A DNA stretch of 64,000 nucleotides from Algivirga pacifica (GCF_039543525.1 NZ_BAABJX010000015.1:10653-74652), one strand, 5' to 3'. Shown: positions 1-10,133, numbered from the stretch's first letter. The notes: generated from the letters alone by a model not told the origin. Made by a program: numbers and translations.

Positions 1-1
1 C

Positions 2-1783
2 ATTATCATTAGAAGTGCCTCTTCTTCTTCCCCGGCTACCTTGAAGGGAAGTAATATCAGTAGCCTGACCGTACTGCGGATAGAAGGGGATCACTGGATT
101 GTAAAGGATCTGAAAATTACCAATGGTCAAAAAGGGCTAATCTTTGATAACTCAAACTATAGCCAGGCCATTAATTGTGAAGTATATAATATCGGTTATG
201 AAGCCATCCACGTTAGGGATGGATCTGATTATGTAACCATTGATGGTTGTAATGTACATGATACTGGTAAGTCCAATGCAGGATTTGGAGAAGGGATATA
301 CATTGGAACAGATAAGGGGTCATGGAGCAATTACGACCCATACGTAAATTATACGACGGTCAAGAACTCTATTATTGGACCGAATGTAGCGGCAGAAGCC
401 TTCGATATTAAGGAGGGAACAAGTGAAACGGTGGTGGAGCACTGCCAAATCGATGCGGCAGGACTTTCAGGGTCCAATTATGCCGATTCATTTATTGACC
501 TGAAAGGAGTGAGAACCTATATCCGATGCAATACATTCTACAGGAACAATGAATCCAACCTGACTAAGGGGATTGCAGCTATCGATAGGGGAGTTGCTTT
601 GTCCAGCGATGAGCATGCCATTTACAACAATACATTCTATATGAACGGAGCTTCCAATAATATCGTAGAGGCTTATTCAGGAACCAATGATGTATATGCC
701 TGGGACAATAGTCGAGTGCCATCAGGGGATCTGTATAGTAGTAGAATCGTGGACCAGTGTTGTCCTTCCTGGTTTACACCAACATCATCTTGTGGAGTGG
801 CTCCAACGCAATATACCTTGTCCATTACCGCAACGAATGGTAGTGTGAGCAAAAGTCCGAACAAAGCTACTTACAGTGATGGAGAGCAAGTGACACTGAC
901 GGCTACACCGAATACGGGTTATCAGTTTGATGGATGGAGTGGTGCAGTAAGTGGAACCAACAATACCGTAACCCTTACCATGAATAGCAATAAGGCAGTA
1001 GTGGCCAACTTCTCTCAGGATACCTCTGGGTCGGGAGGTGGAGGCGGAACACCACCTTCTTCTGATATAACACTGGAGTATGAGGAAGGAGATGGTAACC
1101 CTGGTAGTAATAGTATGCGTCCTTATATCAATTTGGTAAATAATGGTAGCAGTGCTATTCCTTATAGTGAGCTGACGGTACGATACTGGTTTACGGTAGA
1201 TGGAGCCGGATCACCTGTATTTAATGTAGACTACGCACCAATGGGTAAAAGTAACGTAAATGGAAGCTTTTCAGCAGTGTCAGGAGGTAGTACGGCAGAT
1301 TATTATATGGAAGTATCCTTTACGGCCGGAGCAGGTAGCCTTGCTGCAGGAGGAGAGTCGGGACGCATCAAGCTTAGGGCAACCAAGAGCAACTGGGCGA
1401 ATTATGACGAGACTAATGATTACTCCTACGATGCATCCAAAACATCGCTGACTCCCCATTCCTTGATTACTGTTTATCGTAATGGAACATTGGTGTGGGG
1501 TACAGAACCTTCTGCTAATAGTAGAATGGCAACGGTATCAACGGAGGTCTTGACCGTATATCCTAACCCATCCAGAGGAAAGATTTTATTGAGAGGGATT
1601 TCTGCAGGAGAAGAAGTGACCTTGGAGTTATTCGATTTTACGGGAAAGAAAGTGCAGGAAGTCAAAGCGATTTCTCAAATAGCCACGTTGGAAGTTGATC
1701 TGACTTCACATTCCAAAGGGATGTACTTGTTAGGCGTTCAGCAAGCAGGGAAACGTACCGTTTTTAAAATTTTTAAAGAGTAG
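2..1783 (+). CDS. Secreted parallel beta-helix polysaccharide lyase-like protein with CBM3 and T9SS signal (5' end missing)
   Basis: The reading frame is open from the window edge (base 2), so the true start and signal peptide lie upstream; the TTG at 41 is internal. The first ~240 residues have the short repeating Asn/Ile/Val-rich turns of a right-handed parallel beta-helix (for example NCEVYNIG, YEAIHVRDG, VTIDGCNVHDTG), the fold of pectate-lyase-like PL families. Next come an InlB B-repeat-like module (GYQFDGWSG...VVANF), a Gly/Ser linker, a CBM3-like cellulose-binding module (from ITLEYEEGDG to LVWGTEPS) and a C-terminal T9SS type A sorting domain (VYPNPSRG... to ...KIFKE). Role inferred: extracellular cleavage of a uronic-acid or cell-wall polysaccharide. 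It lies just upstream of a GH2-GH88 enzyme and a hybrid sensor, which fits. The exact PL family cannot be fixed without the missing N-terminus. Confidence 0.75.
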   Translation: MIIRSASSSSPATLKGSNISSLTVLRIEGDHWIVKDLKITNGQKGLIFDNSNYSQAINCEVYNIGYEAIHVRDGSDYVTIDGCNVHDTGKSNAGFGEGIYIGTDKGSWSNYDPYVNYTTVKNSIIGPNVAAEAFDIKEGTSETVVEHCQIDAAGLSGSNYADSFIDLKGVRTYIRCNTFYRNNESNLTKGIAAIDRGVALSSDEHAIYNNTFYMNGASNNIVEAYSGTNDVYAWDNSRVPSGDLYSSRIVDQCCPSWFTPTSSCGVAPTQYTLSITATNGSVSKSPNKATYSDGEQVTLTATPNTGYQFDGWSGAVSGTNNTVTLTMNSNKAVVANFSQDTSGSGGGGGTPPSSDITLEYEEGDGNPGSNSMRPYINLVNNGSSAIPYSELTVRYWFTVDGAGSPVFNVDYAPMGKSNVNGSFSAVSGGSTADYYMEVSFTAGAGSLAAGGESGRIKLRATKSNWANYDETNDYSYDASKTSLTPHSLITVYRNGTLVWGTEPSANSRMATVSTEVLTVYPNPSRGKILLRGISAGEEVTLELFDFTGKKVQEVKAISQIATLEVDLTSHSKGMYLLGVQQAGKRTVFKIFKE

Positions 1784-1789
1784 AGTAAT

Positions 1790-1944
1790 GTTGAGGCCGC
1801 TTGCGCGGCTGGTTGAGTAGCACTGTGTGCTGTTGAGTTGTGCTTCGCACGTTGAGAATGAGTAATACGGAAAATGCTCAACGGAGCAACGCTCCACTCA
1901 ACAGCACACAGTGCTACTCAACCAGCTGCGTAAGCAGCCTCAAC
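1790..1944. repeat. Nested-hairpin palindrome (element A)
   Basis: A 155 bp near-palindrome runs from GTTGAGGC to GCCTCAAC. Each arm is itself a chain of short hairpins (GCCGCTTGCGCGGC, AGCACTGTGTGCT, TGCTTCGCA, and on the other arm GGAGCAACGCTCC, AGCACACAGTGCT, GCTGCGTAAGCAGC) separated by GTTGAG on the left and CTCAAC on the right. The same design occurs at 43076-43229 and, more diverged, at 13941-14111. This copy lacks the outer TTAAGGTTGAATA arms seen on the others. It directly follows the stop codon of the beta-helix gene and could also terminate its transcript. Confidence 0.85.
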
Positions 1945-2042
1945 TAAAGCCATCTTCTCTTATTCACATAGATTAAAAGTATTATTGAAACCGAATAAAA
2001 AGCAGTGCTATTTTTTGTGCTTTTTTCAAAACAGTTAGTGAA

Positions 2043-5000
2043 ATGATGAAAAAGATAAGTCTGTTGATTGTGCTTGCAGCCTTATGGGGAATGCAGGTAA
2101 TGGGACAATCTTCCTTGCGTTTAACAGAAGGATGGCAATTTGTAAAAGGAGATTTGGGAGGTGTTTGGGAGGCGGTTCGTCCTGTAAAACCGGGGAGCCC
2201 TCAAGCAGTTCCTGTATGGGAAGATATTGCACTTCCACATTCGTATAATGGAGAAGATGCTGTAAATCCGGAGGTTCATTACTATCAGGGAGCTGCTTGG
2301 TACCGTACTTACCTTTCTATTGATAACCCTTATCAGGATGGCCGAACGTTATTGCACTTTGAGGGAAGTGGACAACAAACGGAAGTATATGTGTATACTA
2401 AGAAAGTGGGGGAGCATATAGGAGGGTATGATGAGTGGGAGGTTGATATTACGGAGGCCGTACAGCAGTTCAAAGCCTCTGAAAATGCACAAGTCTACGG
2501 AGGGAAAATACCTGTGCTCGTACGCTGCTCCAATGCCCGAGATATTAATATGATTCCGTCAGATTTATCGGACTTTACGATTTATGGAGGGTTGTATCGC
2601 TATGTTAACCTACGTTACCTCCCTTCAACCTATGTAGATCAATTGACCTTAAGAACAGAAGTTGACAAAAAGGGTAAAAAAGGACAAATACACATTTCAG
2701 GTATACTTAAAAGGTACGGAAAGCAAGCATCATCGCTGAGCGTAAAGCTATTTACTCCTCAAGGAAAGTTGGTTTGGGAAGGAGAGGAAGAAATAGCTCA
2801 GGATGAAAAACAATTTGAGATGGCCAATATCCCATTATCAAAACCTACTTTATGGTCAACGGAATCTCCTGAACTATATACTTGTGAGGTGACCTTATCC
2901 GTCAATCAGGAACAACAACATCTGAAAGAATACGTAGGTTTTCGTCATGTAGAGTTTAAGAAAAAAGGACCCTTTTACCTGAATGGAGAACGCTTGTTGT
3001 TGAGAGGAACACACCGCCATGAGGACCATGCTGTGGTAGGACCCGCCATGACAGAAGAGATGATGCGACAAGAGATGCTAATGATGAAAGCAATGGGGGT
3101 GAACTTTATTCGTCTAGGGCATTATCAACAGTCCTCGATTATTCTGGACCTTTGCGACCGCCTGGGGATTCTGGTATGGGAAGAGATTCCTTGGTGCCGA
3201 GGAGGATTGGGGGGAGAGGAATACAAAGAGCAAGCCAGGCGTATGCTGAAAAATATGATTGCCCAACATAGAAACCACACCTCGGTGATTATTTGGGGAC
3301 TGGGTAATGAGAATGATTGGCCGGGAGATTTCTCTACGTTCGATAAAGAGAAAATAAGAACCTTTATGAAGGAGTTGAATGACCTGTCCCACACCTTGGA
3401 CCCCGACCGTAAAACAGCCATTCGACGTTGTGATTTTTGCAAAGATATCGTAGACGTTTATTCTCCTTCTATTTGGGCAGGGTGGTATAGAGGTCGATAC
3501 ACCAATTACCAGCAAGTATCTAAGGAGGAAATGGAGGAAGTAGATCACTTCTTGCACGTAGAATGGGGAGCAAGCAATCATGCGCGTCGCCATTCTGAAG
3601 TACCGGATGAAGGCATCGAAGGAGTGACGTCTATGGGAGCCGATGAACGGGAGGGAGATGCCTCCATGTATGGAGGAGAGGCAAGGGTTTCCAAAGACAG
3701 TGACTGGACCGAGACGTATGCGTGTAATCTTATAGATTGGCACTTGAAGGAACAAGAAAAAATGCCTTGGTTGACGGGAACTGCCTACTGGCCTTTCAAG
3801 GATTTTGCGACGCCTATTCGTCCAGAAAATCCAGTGCCTTATGTCAACCAAAAAGGGGTGATTGAAAGGGACTTTACCAAGAAGGAAGCTTATTATGTTT
3901 TCCAGTCGTATTGGACAGAGAAGCCTATGGTTCATATCTACGGACATACCTGGCCGGAAAGATGGGGAAAAGAGGGAGAGAAGAAATTGATCAAGGTGTA
4001 TTCTAATTGTACCAAGGCGGAGTTATTTGTCAATGGTAAAAGTGTAGGCATGCGTAAGCGCAACAGCCAGGATTTTCCAGCAGCAGGACTACGTTGGAGA
4101 ACAGTGTTGCAGGAAGGGGAAAACCATGTAAAAGTGATTGCCTATAAAGGAAAACAAAAAGTAGAGGATGAAATTATCTTCAACTATCAGACAACCTCAT
4201 GGGGTAAACCAGCACGTTTGGAACTGTCGCATATTAAAACAGAAGGAACACAGGAGTGGATAGAAGTCAAAGCCTATGATGCGAATGGCGTACGTTGTCT
4301 GGACGCCAAGAATGTGGTAAACTTCTCTGCGGTGGGAGATGGTACATTATTGGTTGATAGGGGAACTTCCATTGGGACAAGTAAAATACAGTTGTACAAT
4401 GGTAGAGCCATGGTGACTTTAAGAAATGAAGGAAAAATGACGGTTGCGGTAACCTCAGAAGGATTGCCTTCAGCTTTCTTAGAACTAGAGAAAAAGCGTG
4501 CTCCCTTTTACTTGGGGGCCTTGGATGATGCGGTAGAGCATTATCGACAAGTACTTTCTGAAGAAGCAAAACAAGGGGCAATTCCTAGGAGTATCAAAGA
4601 AGATGGAACATTGGAAGGGGTAAAATCCAAGGACTGGACCAGTGGCTTTTATCCGGGAGTATTATGGCAACTGTACGAGCATTCCCAAGAAGATGCCTAT
4701 AAGGAAGCGGCAGAACGATGGACGGCTTTGGTGGAAGACCAGCAATGGAATGGACGAACCCATGATATGGGATTCAAGGTGTATTGTAGCTTTGGTCAGG
4801 GATATCGTCTAACACAAAATAAAGCCTATAAGGATATTATTTTGCAGAGTGCAGCAACACTGTCTACCCGTTTTAAACCAAAGGCAGGAATCTTGCGTTC
4901 GTGGGATCATAATAAGGATAAATGGCAATGTCCGGTGATTATTGACAATATGATGAACCTGGAATTGCTGATGGAAGCAGCAAAATGGACAGGGAATACG

Positions 5001-5612
5001 GAGTGGAGTACGATTGCCAATAGCCATGCCCAAACCACCATGAAGAATCATTTCAGGGAGGATTATAGTACGTGGCATGTGGTGGATTATGATACTTTAA
5101 GTGGCCAGACCATTAAGAAAAATACGCATCAAGGATATTCAGATGCTTCTGCTTGGGCCAGAGGACAAGCGTGGGGACTTTATGGGTATACGATGATGTA
5201 CCGAGAGACGGGGCATATTCCTTATTTGGAGCAAGCGGAGAAAATAGCGGCCTATTTATTAACCCACCCTAATTTACCGGAAGACAAGGTGCCTTATTGG
5301 GATTTTGATGCGCCTGATTTATCTAAAGCTCCTCGGGATGTGTCGGCTGCAGCAGTGATGGCATCAGCTTTTCTGGATCTGGGTCAACTAAAAGGAGAAG
5401 ACGAAGGGGTACGTTACAAAGCCATTGGGACGGAGCTATTGGAAACCCTTTCCGGGCCAGCTTATCGAACGAAAAATTCTCCTTACTTCTTGTTGGAGCA
5501 TTCTACGGGGTCATTGCCCCATGATTCAGAAATCGACGTTCCTTTGATCTATGCAGATTATTATTATCTGGAAGGACTATTAAAACTGAAAAAGATTCAT
5601 CAGGAACTGTAA
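2043..5612 (+). CDS. GH2-GH88 fusion: beta-glycosidase plus unsaturated glucuronyl hydrolase
   Basis: An exported 1189-residue two-enzyme protein. Signal peptide about 1-21 (ending VMGQ). Residues ~25-310 are the GH2 sugar-binding and jelly-roll domains, ~310-620 the GH2 TIM barrel with acid/base Glu423 in GLGNEND and probable nucleophile Glu507 in HVEWGAS, followed by Ig-like domains (WPERWG..., LFVNGKSVG). Residues ~825-1185 are a GH88 alpha6/alpha6 barrel with Asp908 (THDMGF) and Asp968 (IIDNMMNLELL), matching the two catalytic Asp of unsaturated glucuronyl hydrolases, plus the family motif SDASAWARGQAWGLYGY. GH88 removes the 4,5-unsaturated uronate left by a polysaccharide lyase; GH2 likely trims a neighbouring galacto- or glucurono-residue. 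Nearby lyase-like, sensor and mannonate-pathway genes agree. The polymer (ulvan, glucuronoxylan, pectin-like) is not determined. Starts considered: ATG 2043 and 2046. Confidence 0.88.
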   Translation: MMKKISLLIVLAALWGMQVMGQSSLRLTEGWQFVKGDLGGVWEAVRPVKPGSPQAVPVWEDIALPHSYNGEDAVNPEVHYYQGAAWYRTYLSIDNPYQDGRTLLHFEGSGQQTEVYVYTKKVGEHIGGYDEWEVDITEAVQQFKASENAQVYGGKIPVLVRCSNARDINMIPSDLSDFTIYGGLYRYVNLRYLPSTYVDQLTLRTEVDKKGKKGQIHISGILKRYGKQASSLSVKLFTPQGKLVWEGEEEIAQDEKQFEMANIPLSKPTLWSTESPELYTCEVTLSVNQEQQHLKEYVGFRHVEFKKKGPFYLNGERLLLRGTHRHEDHAVVGPAMTEEMMRQEMLMMKAMGVNFIRLGHYQQSSIILDLCDRLGILVWEEIPWCRGGLGGEEYKEQARRMLKNMIAQHRNHTSVIIWGLGNENDWPGDFSTFDKEKIRTFMKELNDLSHTLDPDRKTAIRRCDFCKDIVDVYSPSIWAGWYRGRYTNYQQVSKEEMEEVDHFLHVEWGASNHARRHSEVPDEGIEGVTSMGADEREGDASMYGGEARVSKDSDWTETYACNLIDWHLKEQEKMPWLTGTAYWPFKDFATPIRPENPVPYVNQKGVIERDFTKKEAYYVFQSYWTEKPMVHIYGHTWPERWGKEGEKKLIKVYSNCTKAELFVNGKSVGMRKRNSQDFPAAGLRWRTVLQEGENHVKVIAYKGKQKVEDEIIFNYQTTSWGKPARLELSHIKTEGTQEWIEVKAYDANGVRCLDAKNVVNFSAVGDGTLLVDRGTSIGTSKIQLYNGRAMVTLRNEGKMTVAVTSEGLPSAFLELEKKRAPFYLGALDDAVEHYRQVLSEEAKQGAIPRSIKEDGTLEGVKSKDWTSGFYPGVLWQLYEHSQEDAYKEAAERWTALVEDQQWNGRTHDMGFKVYCSFGQGYRLTQNKAYKDIILQSAATLSTRFKPKAGILRSWDHNKDKWQCPVIIDNMMNLELLMEAAKWTGNTEWSTIANSHAQTTMKNHFREDYSTWHVVDYDTLSGQTIKKNTHQGYSDASAWARGQAWGLYGYTMMYRETGHIPYLEQAEKIAAYLLTHPNLPEDKVPYWDFDAPDLSKAPRDVSAAAVMASAFLDLGQLKGEDEGVRYKAIGTELLETLSGPAYRTKNSPYFLLEHSTGSLPHDSEIDVPLIYADYYYLEGLLKLKKIHQEL

Positions 5613-5766
5613 ATGGATTTTATAAGGTGTTTTTTTTACATTTAAAAATAAAAAATTTACTTTAATGAAGAATAGGTGCTTTCCCAGTAGGGGGAAGTAC
5701 CTTATGATTACACTTTTTAATAATTCAAAGACCTAACGATTATCTAGGTTTAACTGATCCAATACT
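5613..5766. promoter_or_regulatory. Spacer upstream of the hybrid sensor
   Basis: This is an AT-rich 154 bp gap between the GH2-GH88 gene and the sensor gene. No clear rho-independent hairpin follows the GH2-GH88 stop. It probably carries the sensor's own promoter, but I found no convincing TTTG/TAnnTTTG pair. Confidence 0.3.
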
Positions 5767-8700
5767 ATGCCCTTTAGAGCAACTGTAACGCATCTATTTT
5801 TACTGCTACTATTTTTTTATTTTTCAAATGAGATTTATGCTCAGGAGAAAGAGCTGTCGTTTCGTCACTATGGAGTGGAAAAAGGACTGACGCAAAATAC
5901 GGTGTTTTCGGTATTGCAGGATCAGAAGGGTTATATATGGATAGGAACCAGAAATGGATTGAACAGGTATGATACCCACAGGTTTCATCAGTATCGTACC
6001 GCAGTAGGAGATTCTACAGCACTGAGAAATAATGCTATTCATGCATTAGCATCGACGGATGCTGCATTGTGGGTGGGGACTCAACAAGGACTATATACTT
6101 ATGATTATGGGAAAGATCAACTGAGTTATATTGCCTTTCCACAAGGGAAATCTTACAAGGTGAATGCATTATTATCCGATACACAGGGACAATTGTGGGT
6201 AGGGACTCCAGAGGGATTGTTCCTTTATCACTCCTTGACAGGTAAGTGGATTTCTGTAGCATCAGGTGAGCAGCAAGCATTTTTGTCTTCAGAAATTACC
6301 GCCTTGGGAATGTCTGCCCATCAGCAGGCATTATGGGTAGCAGGTCCAGAGGGGATAGGTGTATTGAATCTGGGAAATCAATCGTACGCCTTACAAAAGT
6401 TGTCTTTGAGAAAAGGAAAACAGGCGGTTGAGCTCTCCAAAGCAATCTCTTCCATTTACGTGATCAATGAGGATGCGATTTGGATTACTAGCAGAGGGGA
6501 AGGCGTACTCAAGATGACTGCAAAAGGAGAAATCATACAGCAGTTGAGTATGGAGCGACAGACTTTATTGCATGATGATGTGCGTGCTTTGGAGCAGGAT
6601 GAACAAGGCAGGTTGTGGATAGGAACATTCAAGGGGATTACGGTCTATGACCCAACGACCGAAGAGACGTTTCATATACAGCATGACCCGGATGATGAGA
6701 ACAGTTTATCCGGCAATTCTATCTATTCCCTTTACCGTGATCAAAAAGGGTCGATGTGGGTAGGTACCTACCATCAGGGGATCAATTTTATGGATGAAAG
6801 CAATCGTAATTTTCAACATTATACCTGTTCCCGTTTGAGAAATAGTGTGAGTCATTGGGTAGTGAGTGCTTTGGAGGAAGATCCACAAGGAAGCCTCTGG
6901 GTAGGTACAGAGGGGGGAGGATTAAACTATTTTGACCGCAAGACAAAGCAATTTACGCACTGGAAGAAAAGTGATACCCCTTATGGGTTGAGTGCCGATA
7001 ATGTAAAGGGATTATTACTGGATCAGGAAGGGGATTTATGGATAGGAACTTATAAAGGAGGATTGAATATCAAGCAATCGACTACGGGAAAATTCTTAAA
7101 TCATAAAAATAGTACACAACCGATTTTTTCCTTCCCCCACGTTTATGCTTTTGAGGAAGATAAACGACAGCAACAAGTATGGGTAGGCACATATGGACAG
7201 GGTGTTTTTCAGGTAGATAAGCATACGCTGGAAATCTTGAAACAATGGGTGCCTGATGCATCCAATACATTGCCATCGGATGAGATTCGTGCGCTTTTAC
7301 AAGATGAAAAAGGTCGTTTATGGATTGGTTCAGAAAAGGGTTTGTCGGTCAAGGCCGGTGCTACATGGGTAAGTTTTGCAGGGGAGATTCAAACGGCAGT
7401 GTATTGTTTGTTTGAGGATCAGCAGCATAGAGTGTGGGTAGGAACTTATGGGGAAGGGCTATTTTGTTTCGATCAAAACTTTAAAAAGCTATATCATTTT
7501 CATGAAGAAAATGGGCTGCAGGGTGGACGTGTGATGGGCATTATGCCAGGAGAAAAGGGACTTTGGCTTACCACTAACAAAGGGTTGAGTATACTGGAGG
7601 AGACTTCAGGAACCTTCAAGGATTACGGGGTGGCAGAAGGACTATTGGGAGAAACCATGGGGTATAATTCCTATTTGAGAACCAAGGATGGAGAACTGTT
7701 CTTTGGTGGAGGATGGGGCTTGACTTCTTTTGATCCAAAGACGATGGCCCATAATGATTTCTCACCACCAGTAGTCTTTACGGATTTTAGGCTATTCAAT
7801 AAATCGTTGCAGGTAGATGAAGAGGGACTTTTGAAGCAGCATATTTCGGAAACACATGAAGTCGTTTTGGATTACGATCAAAATGTTATTGCGGTAGAGT
7901 TTGCCGCCTTGAACTATGTACAGCCTGAGAAAAACCAGTATGCATTTAAGTTGGAAGGGTTTGAGGAAGATTGGGTGTATACCAATACGCCTATAGCCAC
8001 CTACACCAACCTAGATCCGGGAGTATATCACTTGATGGTGAAGGCTTCCAATAACGATAACCTTTGGAATAAGCGTCCTTTGGAACTTCGCATAGAAGTA
8101 CTTCCGCCACTTTGGAAACGTTGGTGGGCATTCCTGATATATGGCGCAATCATCTTATTGGCACTGTACTTACTGGCTAAGTTGGTTCGTACACGTACAC
8201 ATTTGATACATGATTTGCATATGGAGCATATGGAAATGGAAAAAAGGGATGAGTTGTATCAGGCCAAGATGCAGTTTTTCACCAATATATCACATGAAAT
8301 ACGTACTCCTCTAACCATGATTACGGCACCATTGGAACAAGCCTTGAGAATGGCCCAGAGGGATCAGCCTCTTTTGGAGAAATTGACACTGGTGAACAAG
8401 CATACGGAACGCTTACTGCAATTGATCAACCAATTGTTGGATTTCCGCAAACAGGAAACCGGACATATGAAACTGAGAAGGGGGGTAGGGAACTTTGTTC
8501 GTTTTGTGGAAGAAATTACCATTACGTTTAGGGAGCAGGCTTTGCTAAAGGAGGTCAACTTATCCTTTGAAACGGAGGCTACAGAAATGCCTTTGATTTA
8601 TGATAGAGGTCAAATGGAGAAAGTGTTGTATAACTTACTTTCAAATGCGCTGAAATACACCTCGAAACATGGACAGATCAAGGTCGCTCTCCAAACCAAA

Positions 8701-9870
8701 GAGGCCTCTGATACTTTCCCACAGGGAGCGCTTGTGCTGAGGATACAAGACAATGGTATAGGAATTCCAGAAGACTATTTATCTGATATCTTTGATCGTT
8801 ATTATCGAATTGGTGAAAGTATGCAGGTGAATGGAACAGGGATTGGGTTGGCCTTGGCCAAGGGTATTGTGGAGTTGCATGGAGGAATGATTGAGGCAGA
8901 AAGTACGATGAAAACGGAAGGACAAGAAGGATGTACGACCTTTACCATTCAGTTGCCTTTGGGAGAGGAACATATTTCAGAAGAGGAGTTACTGGATACT
9001 TTTGATGAGCCTTCTACCTCATGGAGTAGATTCTTGGTGGAGAAAGAAAATAGTATTGAAGAAGATATCCTTTCTGATAGAGTAGTTACTGCAGAAAAGC
9101 ATCATACGATTCTTTTGGTGGAGGATAATCAAGAAATTCGTCGCTATATGTCGACACTCCTTCAAGAAACGTATCATGTGTTGCAAGCTCCTAATGGACA
9201 AGTTGGCTGGGAGTTGGCACAGCGACATCTGCCTGATTTGGTAATCAGTGACGTAATGATGCCTGTGATGGACGGTATTCACCTTTGCAAGATGATCAAA
9301 ACTACGGTAGACACCAGCCATATTCCAGTGATTTTACTGACGGCTCGAACTGGGCTGGTCCATCAGTTGACCGGATTGGAAACAGGGGCTGATGACTATA
9401 TTACCAAGCCTTTTGAGGTGAAGATATTATTGGCCAGAGTGAATAATATGATTGCCTCCAGAGCGATTCTCAGGGATAAGTTTTCAACCCAGCCTTATCA
9501 GGTAGCCGAAAACTTCGCCAAAAGCTCGGCGGATAAAGTATTTATGGAAAAAGTGATGAAAGTACTGGAAGAGTATATGGCTGACCCTGATTTCAATGTG
9601 GCGCGACTAGTCGAAGAAATGGGAATGAGTAAGCCTGTTCTTTACAGAAAGATCAAAGCATTGACGGACTTATCCATTATCGATTTTATGAAGTCCATAC
9701 GGTTAAAGAAAGCGGCTTACCTATTGCAGCATACCGACAAGCAAATTGCAGAAATAGCCTATGAAGTAGGGTATTCTGATCCTAAGTATTTCACAAAATC
9801 ATTTAAGCAAGCTTACGATACTCCTCCATCAGAGTACCGTAAGGCTGACCTCGTAGAGACGCCTTACTAA
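5767..9870 (+). CDS. Hybrid two-component system sensor/AraC regulator (HTCS)
   Basis: A single 1367-residue inner-membrane protein that senses an oligosaccharide in the periplasm and regulates transcription. Order: signal peptide (~1-20, to EIYAQE); about 14 two-component-regulator propeller repeats with WIGT or WVGT signatures (~35-680); Y_Y_Y domain (~700-780); transmembrane helix (~787-808, WWAFLIYGAIILLALYLLA); HisKA with phospho-accepting His843 in ISHEIRTPL; HATPase with NLLSNALKYT, DNGIGIP and GTGIGLALA; receiver domain with Asp1162 in VISDVMMP; C-terminal AraC-type HTH (~1255-1360, IAEIAYEVGYSDPKYFTKSFK). All catalytic residues look intact. In Bacteroidota this architecture controls adjacent polysaccharide-utilisation genes, so the flanking GH2-GH88, SDR, uxuA and DUF4861 genes are the probable regulon. 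Confidence 0.96.
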   Translation: MPFRATVTHLFLLLLFFYFSNEIYAQEKELSFRHYGVEKGLTQNTVFSVLQDQKGYIWIGTRNGLNRYDTHRFHQYRTAVGDSTALRNNAIHALASTDAALWVGTQQGLYTYDYGKDQLSYIAFPQGKSYKVNALLSDTQGQLWVGTPEGLFLYHSLTGKWISVASGEQQAFLSSEITALGMSAHQQALWVAGPEGIGVLNLGNQSYALQKLSLRKGKQAVELSKAISSIYVINEDAIWITSRGEGVLKMTAKGEIIQQLSMERQTLLHDDVRALEQDEQGRLWIGTFKGITVYDPTTEETFHIQHDPDDENSLSGNSIYSLYRDQKGSMWVGTYHQGINFMDESNRNFQHYTCSRLRNSVSHWVVSALEEDPQGSLWVGTEGGGLNYFDRKTKQFTHWKKSDTPYGLSADNVKGLLLDQEGDLWIGTYKGGLNIKQSTTGKFLNHKNSTQPIFSFPHVYAFEEDKRQQQVWVGTYGQGVFQVDKHTLEILKQWVPDASNTLPSDEIRALLQDEKGRLWIGSEKGLSVKAGATWVSFAGEIQTAVYCLFEDQQHRVWVGTYGEGLFCFDQNFKKLYHFHEENGLQGGRVMGIMPGEKGLWLTTNKGLSILEETSGTFKDYGVAEGLLGETMGYNSYLRTKDGELFFGGGWGLTSFDPKTMAHNDFSPPVVFTDFRLFNKSLQVDEEGLLKQHISETHEVVLDYDQNVIAVEFAALNYVQPEKNQYAFKLEGFEEDWVYTNTPIATYTNLDPGVYHLMVKASNNDNLWNKRPLELRIEVLPPLWKRWWAFLIYGAIILLALYLLAKLVRTRTHLIHDLHMEHMEMEKRDELYQAKMQFFTNISHEIRTPLTMITAPLEQALRMAQRDQPLLEKLTLVNKHTERLLQLINQLLDFRKQETGHMKLRRGVGNFVRFVEEITITFREQALLKEVNLSFETEATEMPLIYDRGQMEKVLYNLLSNALKYTSKHGQIKVALQTKEASDTFPQGALVLRIQDNGIGIPEDYLSDIFDRYYRIGESMQVNGTGIGLALAKGIVELHGGMIEAESTMKTEGQEGCTTFTIQLPLGEEHISEEELLDTFDEPSTSWSRFLVEKENSIEEDILSDRVVTAEKHHTILLVEDNQEIRRYMSTLLQETYHVLQAPNGQVGWELAQRHLPDLVISDVMMPVMDGIHLCKMIKTTVDTSHIPVILLTARTGLVHQLTGLETGADDYITKPFEVKILLARVNNMIASRAILRDKFSTQPYQVAENFAKSSADKVFMEKVMKVLEEYMADPDFNVARLVEEMGMSKPVLYRKIKALTDLSIIDFMKSIRLKKAAYLLQHTDKQIAEIAYEVGYSDPKYFTKSFKQAYDTPPSEYRKADLVETPY

Positions 9871-9899
9871 GGCGCCTGAATAGGTTGAACATCATATGC

Positions 9900-9942
9900 C
9901 TAGTGGTCTAAACACTAAGTGTTCTGATAGAAATAAAGGTAC
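9900..9942 (+). repeat. Half-element CTAGTGGTCTAAACAC, inverted copy at 22165-22206
   Basis: About 40 bp beginning CTAGTGGTCTAAACACTAAG and ending near GATAGAAATAAAGG. The reverse complement is present just before 22214, where it abuts a complete CTAGTGGACTAAA element head to head at the shared CTAG. It looks like one end of a related mobile or remnant element. Confidence 0.6.
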
Positions 9943-9947
9943 TACTT

Positions 9948-10055
9948 CCAAATGGATAAAGGAGGAAGGAAGAAGGATAAAGGATTACCGTCCATAGGTT
10001 CCTATTCCTTTATTCTTCTTCCTTAAACCCCTTAAAAGTAGCTCTTAACTATAAG
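9948..10055 (+). repeat. ~108 bp palindromic repeat H, copy 1
   Basis: It runs from CCAAATGGATAAAGG to TCTTAACTATAAG. Purine-rich GGATAAAGGAGGAAGG on the left pairs with CCTTTATTCTTCTTCC on the right, so the transcript could fold into a long hairpin. A second copy lies inverted at 45501-45609. It sits between the HTCS and SDR genes and may separate their transcripts. Confidence 0.75.
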
Positions 10056-10133
10056 TTTACTTGGCGTTAACTTGGTATTTATTATTTAGTAATTATAGTA
10101 ATGCAATCGATTGTATTTTAAAAGATAAATAAG

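Noticed and set aside
3114..3947. 277-residue minus-strand open frame opposite the GH2 domain
   Set aside because: It lies wholly inside a convincing GH2 gene, has low-complexity His/Ile/Phe-rich content and no recognisable domain, so it is a shadow.
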